Notes under the pieces: generated by a model
The model's input: the letters and a program-made list of their open reading frames with translations, nothing else
What the model was told of the DNA's origin: nothing
The model's database searches: none
NCBI GenBank assembly: GCA_965649825.1
Contig: OZ287703.1
Span: 682,001 to 746,000 of the forward strand
Direction of reading: 5' to 3'
Origin: Penicillus capitatus
Lineage: Eukaryota > Chlorophyta
DNA: 64,000 bases
Made by a program: the position numbers and the translations under genes
In this document: positions 53,561 through 63,413 of the stretch, one piece after another
Layout: each line of letters begins with the position of its first letter
Position numbering within the stretch: position 1 is the first letter of the stretch

Positions 53561-54381
53561 TCAAAGACCGAATCCTTCGCAATACATCCAGCAAGCGTTG
53601 AATGCCGTTGCCACTTCATCTTGCACAGCTGCTATGAAATCGCGGTCCGCAGTGGTGGAAATCCCTTCTGGCAAGGCGCAGATCGATTCTCTGAGGATGG
53701 CGGTCTGACTTCGTACGGCGTCGATCACTGCTACGATGCTCTCTTCGCAGATGGGATCTCCAAATGTATTGACTCTCTCTGCAACGTCCCGGATGGCACG
53801 GCCCACTCTGCATGAGACCTCGTCGGTCTCTTGCCGGATAGCAGCGCAGGCAACGCCGCCTGGAGAACAATCCACCGAAACGAATCCGGAAGCGCCTGCG
53901 GCGGCGGCCGCAAAACACGCTGCGTCTTGTTGGATATCGACGTTGCGGCACTCTGTCTCCGATGGTGGTTGATCCGTATTCAGGCAAGCATTCGCTGCCT
54001 GTTGGAAATCCTAAGCAAAGAACGTCGTCACAACGTCGCCCGCTTTGTCGATGCATTCTACCGCCTCTGAAGAATCGGATGTCACCGAACACTGTCCTGG
54101 ACTATCGGCAATGACTCTCGCCTCGGCAGCATTTGGGCCTCCACTCCCGTCAGCAGCTACCGCAAAGCCATCGACACTCACATCGCCGCTGCCGACAATC
54201 GTGGTCTGAGCGGTCGCTGTCAAGACGGACTGCGGAGCAGATGGTGGACACCTGTCCGCAAATTGCGCTAGAAAGGAACATTGGCGTCTCGCAGGTATCG
54301 ACGGACATATGGATCCTTACCCTCAGAGACGATGACGCCTGAGAGCATGACGACTAAAAGAGCAATGGCCTGCTTAGACAT
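53561..54381 (-). CDS. secreted Ala/Cys-rich family protein D (divergent)
   Basis: ATG 54381: signal peptide MSKQAIALLVVMLSGVIVSE, then a phase-1 intron. Exon 2: AQFADRCPPSAPQSVLTATA, then VSVDGFAVAADGSGG, AAEARVIADSPGQCSV, EAVECIDKAGD, and a phase-0 intron of ~37-39 nt. Exon 3: AANACLNTDQPPSETECRNV, CFAAAAAGASGFVSVDCSPG, VACAAIRQETDEVSCRVGRA, ICALPEGISTTADRDFIAA, FNACWMYCEGFGL. It shares the intron phases, the signal peptide/RCP start of exon 2 and the terminal CW.YC motif, but the middle is far from A-C. Its promoter has TATTTAAA (54458-54465) rather than TATAAAT. Confidence 0.78.
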
Positions 54382-54930
54382 AATTGAATCCACGAATGCA
54401 CGAATGGGAATCCGGAACTGGCTATCACTGGAACTGAACAAAAGGACCCGGTCGAGGTTTAAATACCGCGCTGGTCGTTCACCGTGAAGTTGTGCTGACG
54501 AGACGCGTGGACACCTGACTGGAACTTTCCAGAAGTCGCGGCGTCAAGTGACGTGTCTCTCTACGACATAGCGTCGACGGCTGACGCGTCGTTTCTTTGT
54601 GAGTGGCGTCGGAGGCATAGAGAGTCATGCGAGAAACGCCATTTAGTGGGCGAACCTCCAAAACACGTCACATTCCGCAGCAGAATGGCGAGGACGGAAC
54701 TCTGTAGGAAAAAGGCGCCCATTGCGCGTAAGTATTAGGTAAGTGCTCGAGACAGGTGGCACGTCTATGGAACGCATACTGACCGAAATCGCACGCAGAC
54801 TTGCCTGCCCGCTTCCTAATCACGTCGCCGTCTGACGCAGCAACAGTTCTTGTTACGTACAGGTGTCGTACGATAGCCAACGTGCATGACCGCTAGGGTG
54901 TCCATGGGGACACCGCGGGAGCTTCATACG
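54382..54930. other. intergenic, promoters of gene D and sirtuin gene
   Basis: 550 bp between divergent starts. It contains TATTTAAA at 54458-54465 (minus). A minus-strand frame at 54853-55227 overlaps the sirtuin exons and is judged a shadow. Confidence 0.4.
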
Positions 54931-56154
54931 ATGGAAGAAAAACGCGGCGACCGTCGAGGAAAGAAACGCGAGGCCCCTTACGCTGCCTCGTATTCGCTGC
55001 GTAAACGTTCTGTAACGAACAGCACAGGGTAGGCTGCATCGACCTGCGATTTGTAGTGCCGTTGTTCGTGGCTTCGCAGAAACGACGACTTGTTGCGGCA
55101 GTTTGTTACGTCGTTGAAGCCGGACGCGCGTTTCATCGTGTTTTCGGGCAGCGGTCTTTCGGCCGATGCAGGTTTGAAAACCTAGGCGTCCCATTCGACT
55201 GCTCCCCTGTCGCCACAGGCGTCTCAATGTTCACCACAAACAACGGCCTCTATGCGAGAGCCCAAAAGAGATTTCGTGTCGCCAATGGGCAGAAACTCTT
55301 GTCTTATGATTTCTACGAGCAGCGACCTCGCGATGCTCAAGTCATTGGACGAAAAGAGTGATGCCCATTACTGAGAAGATCTTTGTTTTGAGGCATTCTT
55401 CGCTTCGATCTATGAAGAAGTTCTCAATTGTCAACCAGGCCGTAGTCATCACCTGCTGCATGAGCTTCAGACGAGAGGTCACATCTTGCAGCACTACACA
55501 CTAAATATAGATGGCCTGAGTCGACTGCTGTCGGATCAAGGCCTCGTTGAGATCCACGGAAATATCCAGTACCCCCAACATCGGCAGTCACATCATAGAA
55601 TAGTTGAGGCTGTCACATCTGTAGGCGTCTCTTCTGCCCTTCTTGCGGGAATGTTTGCGACATGACCCTCAGAATGGCACAGAGAATGAAGCAGCGAAAG
55701 GAACAGATCTGCGCATCCTGTCTGTCCGACCACCTTCGCTCCAGAATCGTTCTGTATCAAGACAAAGATTCTGAAAAGATAACACCCGCTGCCGCCCTCT
55801 GGACCTCAGTTCAGCAAAGCGCAAACGTCACTCTCATGCACATTCTCACACTTCTTCGATCTTCTCTTTGCGGTAGGCAGTGGATGATATTCTGTGGATT
55901 GGCATGAGTTTCAAACAGGCTGCTTCCATCGAGTACTTTAACAAAGTCTGCTCCCTTACCAGTGAGCAGCAGTTAGGCATTCATCAAGACATAACCTATG
56001 TCGTGCAGAGGACACCGTCCGGCACGTTATTGTGAATCCAGACGAAGAGACAGAGTTCTATCTACGCTCCGGCGTGACACACAGTGACGTATCTCTCTTG
56101 CATCTGCAACGAGAAGCCTCAGTGGTACTGGAAGCGATTCGTGAGCAGAGATGA
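54931..56154 (+). CDS. sirtuin (Sir2-family NAD-dependent deacylase), divergent
   Basis: Seven exons joined by introns of 46-84 nt, from ATG 54931 (MEEKRGDRRGKKREAPYAA). NAD-binding start FIVFSGSGLSADAG (GAG.S is GSGLS here). After an intron, VSMFTTNNGLYARAQKRF replaces the usual GIPDFR...GLY. AFFASIYEEVLNCQPGRSHH, LQHYTLNIDGL (TQNID is TLNID) and VEIHGN (catalytic His) follow. Zinc site: CPSCGNVC...ICASC. Then VDDILWIGMSFKQAASIEYF and HVIVNPDEE. The overall fold is complete, but the substitutions at GIPDFR and TQNID put NAD cleavage in doubt. Likely nuclear or mitochondrial; no clear signal. Convergent with the WD40 gene, 15 bp between stops. Confidence 0.82.
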
Positions 56155-56169
56155 GATAAAATACGCTCG

Positions 56170-57721
56170 CTACGTTTGGTTGAGATCTGAAAAGAAATTA
56201 GGAATCGACTGTTTTTTCTTCATCTTTTTTCTGGATCTCTTGCTCAGCTGAGGCTTTTCGCGCTTAGAGGGTTTATGTTCCGCTTCCTCCTCGTGTGCCT
56301 CCTCGTGTTCTTCGACTTTTTCGCCGGTAAGAATCTTCAAGTTTTGAATATCCCACAGACGAACACAGTTCTCCAAACCAATCGAAGCCAAAAGAGTGTC
56401 ATCTCCACTAATACTGAGTCGTTCGATCGTATCGGAGTCCCGGTGACGACCGATCACTCCTAACACACGATTCGGATCGAATCTTAGGACACGTAAGACA
56501 CCATCGGCACACCCTGTCACACTTTTTTCGCTGAAAAGGTATTCTAAGTGAGATTAGGCCGAACAGACCTGTCACGACAGATTGGTCGTCCAGAGACACC
56601 ATCGCATCGATCGATCCGCGATGCGTTTGTGCACTTCCAGAAAACCAGGCGTGTGTCTTGTCAACCGTCAAAGGTGAGAAAACTGCCACTTTTCCACTAG
56701 ACGTCCCACATATCACCTTTCTACCATCTCCAAGAGGCTGCAGGGATACGCCCTCTTCCTTGAAACCTGACAATCCAGGTGAGACCACAGGAAATGCTCG
56801 CTCAGCTAACCGTCATGCGACTGAAGCACCGTCTTGAATCTGCGCATGTCGTTCACAGTGATGCTGGTATCGCCGCTGGCAGCAACAAGGCGATGTGTTC
56901 CAGGGAGAAACGCGAGATCGGTGATGTAGTCCACATGCGCCTGGACTTCTCCCACCTCTCTGCGGCACCTCGTGTCCCAGACCTGTCCATTCGCGCATCA
57001 ACATCCTCTTCTGTGCCCAAAGGGCCCATCCACCCATCTCACTTTTAAAACACCACTGTCATCTCCCGAGGCCAACGTTCCATCTTCCAGGTTTTCGATT
57101 CGATAAATCTCGCACCCCTGTCCCGCCGCCTCGATGGTCCTGCCGAAATGTCTCTCAAAATCCCACCCTCAGGTGAGTCACAGACGTCCGTGCCTGACGC
57201 ATTGTCCCGTCGAGGCGTCGAAGAGATGAAGCCGTCCGTCGCTGTGTGCGGATGCGAAACGCGTTCCCTCTGCTCCAAACAACACAGCTCGGACTGGCGA
57301 CCTGACAGCCTCTCCGCACAGAGAACGCTCACACCTAAGCACCCCCTACCGAGTCGAGCTGTCTCAGAAACGCGATAACCGACGTGTAGTAGACAGCTGG
57401 CCTAAGGGTCGCCTTCTCGGCGAGTTCCCCTTCGAATTGCCTGTCTATGTCCGCGGGACTGTCTGTGTCCGCGTCGAGCAGCGGGCGACACGAGAGAAGA
57501 CGTATGTCGCCGGTGATGCTCCCGACGGCGAGCAACGTTTTTGTCGGATGGAAGCTGAGGTCCTGAGGACCGTCGTCTCGTTGAGATGCAACGGGGCGGA
57601 CTATGGACTCACCGTTGGCTGGTCGTCGAGGTCGATACGACTCGACGCGCTGCGAAACTCCGCTGGCGACAAAGCCATGTCTGACCCTCAGACGTTCTTT
57701 GGTGTACGACGATCGTTGCAT
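56170..57721 (-). CDS. WDR55: WDR55/Jip5-like WD40 protein
   Basis: Nucleolar WD40 protein involved in rRNA processing in other eukaryotes. The N-terminal exon after ATG 57721 holds QDLSFHPTKTLLAVGSITGD. Middle blades are in several short exons (GSAQTHRGSIDAMVSLDDQS and VISPLTVDKTHAW-like sequence). The last exon reads GCADGVLRVLRFDPNRVLGV, then ERLSISGDDTLLASIGLENC and RLWDIQNLKIL. An acidic and then lysine-rich tail (KRSRKKMKKKQSIPNFFSDL) is typical of WDR55, which ends with a DDFF-type motif. Introns lie near 56520, 57030, 57170 and probably 57690, all short and some with GTGAG/CTCAC or TGTGAC strings. Exact borders of the middle exons are not resolved. Confidence 0.78.
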
Positions 57722-58503
57722 TGTACCTACCCTTTCAAGTTATAGCCTGCGTAGTTTTTCGTACTTTCGAAGGAGATTATTATTCCAACGAAAGCAAAAC
57801 AAGAGAAACGCGTTGTTGTACAGAAGCCACGTGTGGTCCGTCTGAACACCCTCGATAAGTAAAAACAAGGCATCCTTATAAGAGCCGCGTGTGGAAGATA
57901 AAACGTCATGTAGCTATTTACCTTCTTGCTGAAACGAAGCATCGAATCTCGATTTCGTTTTTCTTTTTGGTGCCTCGGGCAGTCTGCTTTAGGTAATATC
58001 ATGGAAACAAGGAGGATCCCTTTGATACCTAGCGTTGGGATGAACCTGGGTTTTCTAGAAGGAATCGAATCGTTTACCGACAACACTCAAACGTAAGCAA
58101 TCATGGCAGATGCTTGTCCATCCAGATCGATGGTGAGAGTTCCGTCGCGTCGACAACACTCCCATTGTTCGCTATGCGATTTCGTGGACCGAAACGTCCT
58201 CTGAGGCGGCCGATTGCGAGGGCGGCGTCGGGCAGATACAAGTGACTAACTCCAAACTTCCGTTTCATGATTTTAACGATTGTCCTGAACGTTTTCAACA
58301 AACAGGCTACTTGTTTGAATTGTCTTTCAGGAGACAATTCATCGACGACGACGATGGCGAGTCATAAGGTACTCGCAGGCAAAAAACTGTAAGATAGATC
58401 ATAACCGGGAAAGAAACCCAGAAAGAAAAAAATACGAAGCACGTGATACTTCTGCTAATGGCTTTGCGTTTGTCGTGCTGACTGCTTAGCATCGACTTCA
58501 TCA
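57722..58503. other. gene-free stretch, 780 bp
   Basis: Promoter of the WD40 gene and 3' region of secreted gene E. A minus-strand frame at 58101-58337 (RTIVKIMKRKFGVSHLYLPD) looks protein-like but I could not connect it to anything. Confidence 0.4.
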
Positions 58504-59372
58504 CTAATGATTGGTGGCATTGGCGTCCGCTTGGGCACCATCACCCTTCGTTGTCTCCTTCTCTTTGGATTTTTTACTACCGGCCTTCGCATCTCCATCA
58601 ACTGCAGAAATAGCGATGCTTTCTCCTTTCTTATCTTCGCAGTACACAAAACAGGCGGCAAAGACTTTAGCGAAAACCTCTTCAAGCGCCTTTGCCAATG
58701 CAAAATCACGATCGAAGCTGGCTTGATTGCTGCCGACACAGGATTTTGAAAATGCCGACGCGGTAGCTTGGGCAATGGCCGTAATCGAGGCGTCAACCGC
58801 CGCATCGCACACGGCGTTGTCATGGCCTCCGACGGAGACGTACAAGTCGACAAAGACTTTAGCGACAGCGCAAGCGATGGCATCGGCGTCTGACTGTGCT
58901 GATACGCAAGCAAACGTGTAGTCATTATCTTTCCCAGCACACTCCGCTTGAGTGCGTGTCGCAGCAATGGCCAAGGCAGAAGCTTGCGCATGGCACTTGG
59001 CATCCACCCTGACATCGACCGTTCTGCATTTTCTCAAGTCGGCGTAAAAACTACTGCTGTCGAAACAACTGCGGGAGCCTTTGATCCATGCCTAACAAAA
59101 ATGCCAGAAGTGAGTTTGGTCAGAACCTCCGCGTTAAAGCTTACTCCACAGAAAGATGCCCCGCTCGCGCTGCAATGTCCGGGTCCTTTGAGGCTAATTC
59201 TGAGCGATGTATTGGCCTTGCACTCGGTGATTGGCACACACTTTTGGTACGTAGCATCTAGACAGAGACAGAGAGCTTCTTGATAACCTAGCCCGAATTA
59301 TAACCGCGGCTTACCGACTCCGTTGGAGGCCAGAAGTGCAACAAGAAGCACGAAAACTGCGGCTTTATACAT
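58504..59372 (-). CDS. secreted Ala/Cys-rich family protein E
   Basis: ATG 59372: signal peptide MYKAAVFVLLVALLASNGVG with a phase-1 intron. Exon 2: DATYQKCVPITECKANTSLR, GPGHCSASGASFCG, then a phase-0 intron. Exon 3: AWIKGSRSCFDSSSFYADLR, DVRVDAKCHAQASALAIAAT, ECAGKDNDYTFACVSA, DADAIACAVAKVFVDLYVSV, AAVDASITAIAQATASAFSK, SFDRDFALAKALEEVFAKVF, AACFVYCEDKKG, and a Lys/Glu/Ala tail ending ANATNH. Same exon phases and Cys landmarks as A-C. TATAAAT at 59463-59469. It lies 4 kb from gene D, with the sirtuin and WD40 genes in between. Confidence 0.83.
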
Positions 59373-59848
59373 CTTTAAGACGATCTCTTGAAAACTTCAA
59401 ACACTGGTATACTCTACGCTTGCCCACCACAAAACAGAATGCATGGTGCCTAATGTGGCTGAATTTATAGGGCCCTGGACATGACAGCCCGCGCGACGGA
59501 GTATCCGTTTTTAGAGTTGTCTTGTAGCTTTTCGTCGAGAAGTTGTACGAATTCGGACCTCTGGCTTCTTCATCTGTCACATCAGCTACCGCCCAAGACT
59601 GAAGTTCACCCCGCGGCCTGACGTTGACAGATGATCAAGTGGACGAGAACCACAAGTCTGCCCTAGACAACGAGAAGCAACACGTCCTACGCGCTCGCGG
59701 CTGGCTACTGATCGACTACTCGCTTTGTTACAGCTTCGGATCCGCGAGGAACACCACGTGTCTCTGCCAGCTGTGCCTCGGAGAGTCTGCGTTCCGAGGC
59801 AATCAACCGTCACCGACAGGCTCCCATCGCTCAGAGCACCCTTGGCGA
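59373..59848. other. intergenic, gene E promoter
   Basis: 475 bp including TATAAAT at 59463-59469 (minus). The plus-strand frame running in from 59624 has no ATG until 59849. Confidence 0.4.
59463..59469 (-). promoter_or_regulatory. TATA box of secreted gene E
   Basis: TATAAAT followed by TCAG, ~91 bp before the ATG at 59372. Confidence 0.6.
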
Positions 59849-60951
59849 ATGGCAGCCCGTCAGTTCCACAGACCGTGGCTCTCTCACAGACCCACGCACG
59901 GCTCGCCATCTATCGCCCAGGTCGCGTCAAATCAGTCGACCGACCGCAACAGACCCATCCATGCTCCGCGTCTCGCTACCCTCCGTCTCGTTCGCTCCGC
60001 TCCTCTGAGGCGGAGCTCGACGAGGGATGGCAGAAAACATTTGCGCTACGCGCGTAACGTCCCCCTCAGCCGTGGTTCGCAGACCGTAAACAACCCACCC
60101 TCCCCGCGGCACCTCACACTACCGTGCGACGCGCTGCTGTCCGCCAACAAGCCGGTGAATCTTCTCGTCCTCGGACGGCCATTCACAAGCGACGACGACG
60201 AGGGCGTCGCCCAAGACATCGCATCTGTCGCGAACCTGAAGGGACGCGGAACCTATCCGGATGACTTCCAGCACTTGACGGAAGAGGACTGGGAAGAACT
60301 CGAAGTCGTACTTCTCACCACCTTCTCCAACAATGGAGTCGAGGTCTGCATCGTCGCGACTCGGGACTTAGTCGTGCTGTCTATTTTCAGATCCTCGTAC
60401 GCAAGGCTAGGAACCTGAAGTGGTTCCATACCCACACGGCCGGCATCAACCCACCTTGTCATTCCAGCCATTCTAGAGTCAGAGATCGCCGTCACCAATG
60501 CAAAGGGAGTCTACCGCCACTCCTTGGCCGAATACGCCATGTTCGCATGCAGCTACTTCGCCAAGAATCTTCCCAGGCTGCTGAGATCAAAGGCGGAGAA
60601 GAAGTGGGACGAATTCGCGGTCGAGGAGCTCATGGGGCGGACGATGGGAGTCGTCGGACTGGGAGACATCGGTCTCTCCACCGCCAAGATGGCGAAGGCG
60701 TTCGGGATGAACGTCATCGGCGTCCGGCGGACAACCACCCTCTCGGATGCAGAGAGAAGCATCGTGGTACGATCGCCGCCCTCTGCGTCCCGTCGAGCGA
60801 GTGAGAGTCCTAGGATGCTGTCTACAGTCCCGAGGATCTCGTCAAGGTGATGGGGGCGAGTGACTATGTCGTGGCGACGCTTGATGTGTTTCCCTTCAAC
60901 GATATCATTGTTGATGGATTGTATAGAGTTCGCGAACGCATGCTTTTCTGA
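59849..60951 (+). pseudogene. D-2-hydroxyacid dehydrogenase, frameshifted and internally deleted
   Basis: The N-terminal Arg/Ser-rich leader is of unclear status. The dehydrogenase fold starts NLLVLGRPFTSDDDEGVAQD, then VVLLTTFSNNG, an intron, ILVRKARNLKWFHTHTAGI. At 60450-60452 one extra C puts the next part, LVIPAILESEIAVTNAKGVY, in another frame. The Rossmann part follows: LMGRTMGVVGLGDIGLSTAK (GLGDIG), FGMNVIGVRR, a 46-nt intron, SPEDLVKVMGASDYVVATL. Directly after comes DVFPFN, normally ~60 residues further on. The block with the catalytic Arg and Glu is therefore missing, and the frame soon ends with the catalytic His region absent. A base-call error could explain the shift but not the deletion. 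Confidence 0.7.
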
Positions 60952-63413
60952 GCGAATCCAGTATTCGTTTGATACCTCTGCTGTTTGTTTTATCGCACTG
61001 AAGGTCCCAGATTCCCAGAGATGACATGAACAACCGTTTTTGTTAATTGTTCGGATGCTCCATTTTTGGCGGTTTACTTCTATTGCTGAAGGAGACTCGA
61101 ATTTTGCCATGAACGCGTTACGAAACGTCGTATCTTGTTTGTCGACAAAACGTGCAAAGTCAGACTCCGACGGAAACGAAGTTTTCAACACCTGTTAACT
61201 CCACAACTCTTTTTCCGAGCAAGTGAACGATGATATACCTGGTAAATAGTTTCATCTCAGCAAACAGTTCGCCCATGCTTTTGCGGCGGTAGACAGATAG
61301 GAGGTATTTACTTGGATTTGTTAAACGTCTGCACTGACGCATTTTCTGAAACACCCTTTGTAGAGATTTGCATCGATGCGTCATTGGGTTTGAACATACA
61401 TTTTCTGCCTACTCATTTCAGAGCATCGGCAGTAAAGATGCTAAGTTCACAAGACAGCTGTTACAGTACTACAGTCGCCGTCGCTGCAACTGTACTTCCA
61501 CGCTTTGTTAGTGCATATGATATTTCATCGAACGATTTTTCTGTTCAGATCGTCATCTTCGAGTAAAAAGCGCCACCGCACATGATTGAGTTGGTCTGTG
61601 TTGCTGCATCATCTTTTACGACATAATTACGATCGTCAACTTTATTGTCTATGTGGTTAAGGATGCCTGATTGCCATAGTCAGGAGTTCTTAGACGTACT
61701 TGACTTCTATGTCTGTGTTATTGACGGCCTCGCGGTTGAATAGAAATCGACATAGTTGATTAGAACGCGATATTATGCACTCATGCATTTCTCGAGGCGG
61801 AGCATCTCGGCGGAATAAAACAGAGTTGAGTTTTCAGTGTTGGATTTCTGACTCCGGATCCTTCTTTTTTATAAGGTCCCGTACTCTCATACCAACCATG
61901 GCAAGGTTTGTTAAGCAATAGGCATGCATTCGTTACCTCTCAGCTTTCTTCGTATGTTGCGATGTCCGTGTTGTTTGCTGCGGATGTAAGAATAAATCAT
62001 GTTCACGGTAACGAAACCACGACGTTCCGGCAAGAAAAGACACCTGAATGACTTAGTGCGGACGAATGGCCGCAGAGGTGTTAGTAGGGTTATAATATCG
62101 AAAGAGGTTGTCGAACATGAGAAGATGTCGCACATCTTCTCTATGAATAGACTCTTAGCAACAAAACCCGGTTCCGTGGAGGAAGGTCAAAACGAGACTC
62201 GGGTTAAGATATTCATCTGCCCTGGTGGAACCTAGATGCCTGCTTATATACACTTTTTAATGAAATTCACCGCATGCGTTACTTTATTCGACCGAGTGCT
62301 ACTAAGTTCAAGTTGTTCCGTGTACGAATCAGAATGAGTGCTATCATTTTCAGTCACTGAGCATGCGCGTCCTCTCTGATATGGCCTACAATTTCTATTC
62401 GGTAGCCTTTGACAATAACGGCCTTATAAAAAACTAAGCAATGTTAGTTTCCATTAAAAGAAAAGTCGTCCAATTGTATGACATTTTCTATCTCCTCCAG
62501 AGGCTGATTGTTGCCCACATTGGACACACTCCACGGTCAAGGTTGAATCTTCTACGATAAATTCTAGTAAAGTTTACGTAGAGCAATACATAACTAGATC
62601 GGTAAGGCGCAAATGGATTGACATTCCTTTCATTCTTAAACAGTTCCTTCATCGACATTCGCAAAAAGAAACACAAAAAGGTATTCTAGGCCAATAAATG
62701 TGATAGAAAGGTGACTGTTGTGTGACATGCGTTGTTGCAATGCATATCGTCCATGTCGGATTGCCGGCAGTGATGAAAGTTTGTGTTTAAGCAGACAGTT
62801 GTCTAAGGCACGCAAATGTAGGCAGCGCCGACCAGTGTAGTCACCACAAACTGCACCCACCCAATAATCATTTTGCCACGACTGTACAGAGGTACAATAC
62901 AGCGTCAGGTTTATATAAATGGACGGTTCGCTAAATGGTAACATTAGGCTCACAACAAGATTGACTGTTGTCAGTAATCGCGATGAAATAACCTCGAAAA
63001 AGAAAGTTTCTTAAAGGGCAAATGTACAAACAAACAGTTTCATGGTCCTTTTCACAGTAGTTGTCTCATCAATTCGTGGACCATTTTTTATTTTTATTTG
63101 CTTGCTTTTACAACTCCTTTTTGAGAAGATCAGGAGTGCGTCTGTACATAGGGGGAAGCAACCAGTGTTTAAAGGTCCAATCAAAGAGGCCAGGTAGGGA
63201 AGAATAAAATGAGAAGTCACGTGTTTCCACGCGACACACTGGGAAACCGAACGAACGGGCAAATGAGCAACACCATGCAATCCAGCTTGGCATACTGGGA
63301 CTTATGTTCGGCAAACAGCTTCTCGTGGAGCGCCTTTGAAACAAATACCTTCAGGTTCCTACTGGGAATCCAGTCTGACAGAGGTTGACCAAAGGCGTCG
63401 CGTTTTCTTCGGT
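60952..63413. other. gene-poor AT-rich stretch, 2.5 kb
   Basis: No supported gene on either strand. AT-rich, with many short frames. A minus-strand frame at 63217-63417 may belong to the gene at the right edge (see findings). Confidence 0.4.

Noticed and set aside
54853-55227. 124-codon minus-strand frame
   Set aside because: Lies antisense to the sirtuin first exons, whose splicing gives clear Sir2 motifs.
55230-55361. Truncated sirtuin lacking the NAD-binding glycine motif
   Set aside because: An intron from about 55163 to 55223 joins FSGSGLSADAG to VSMFTTNNG, so the motif is present, though altered.
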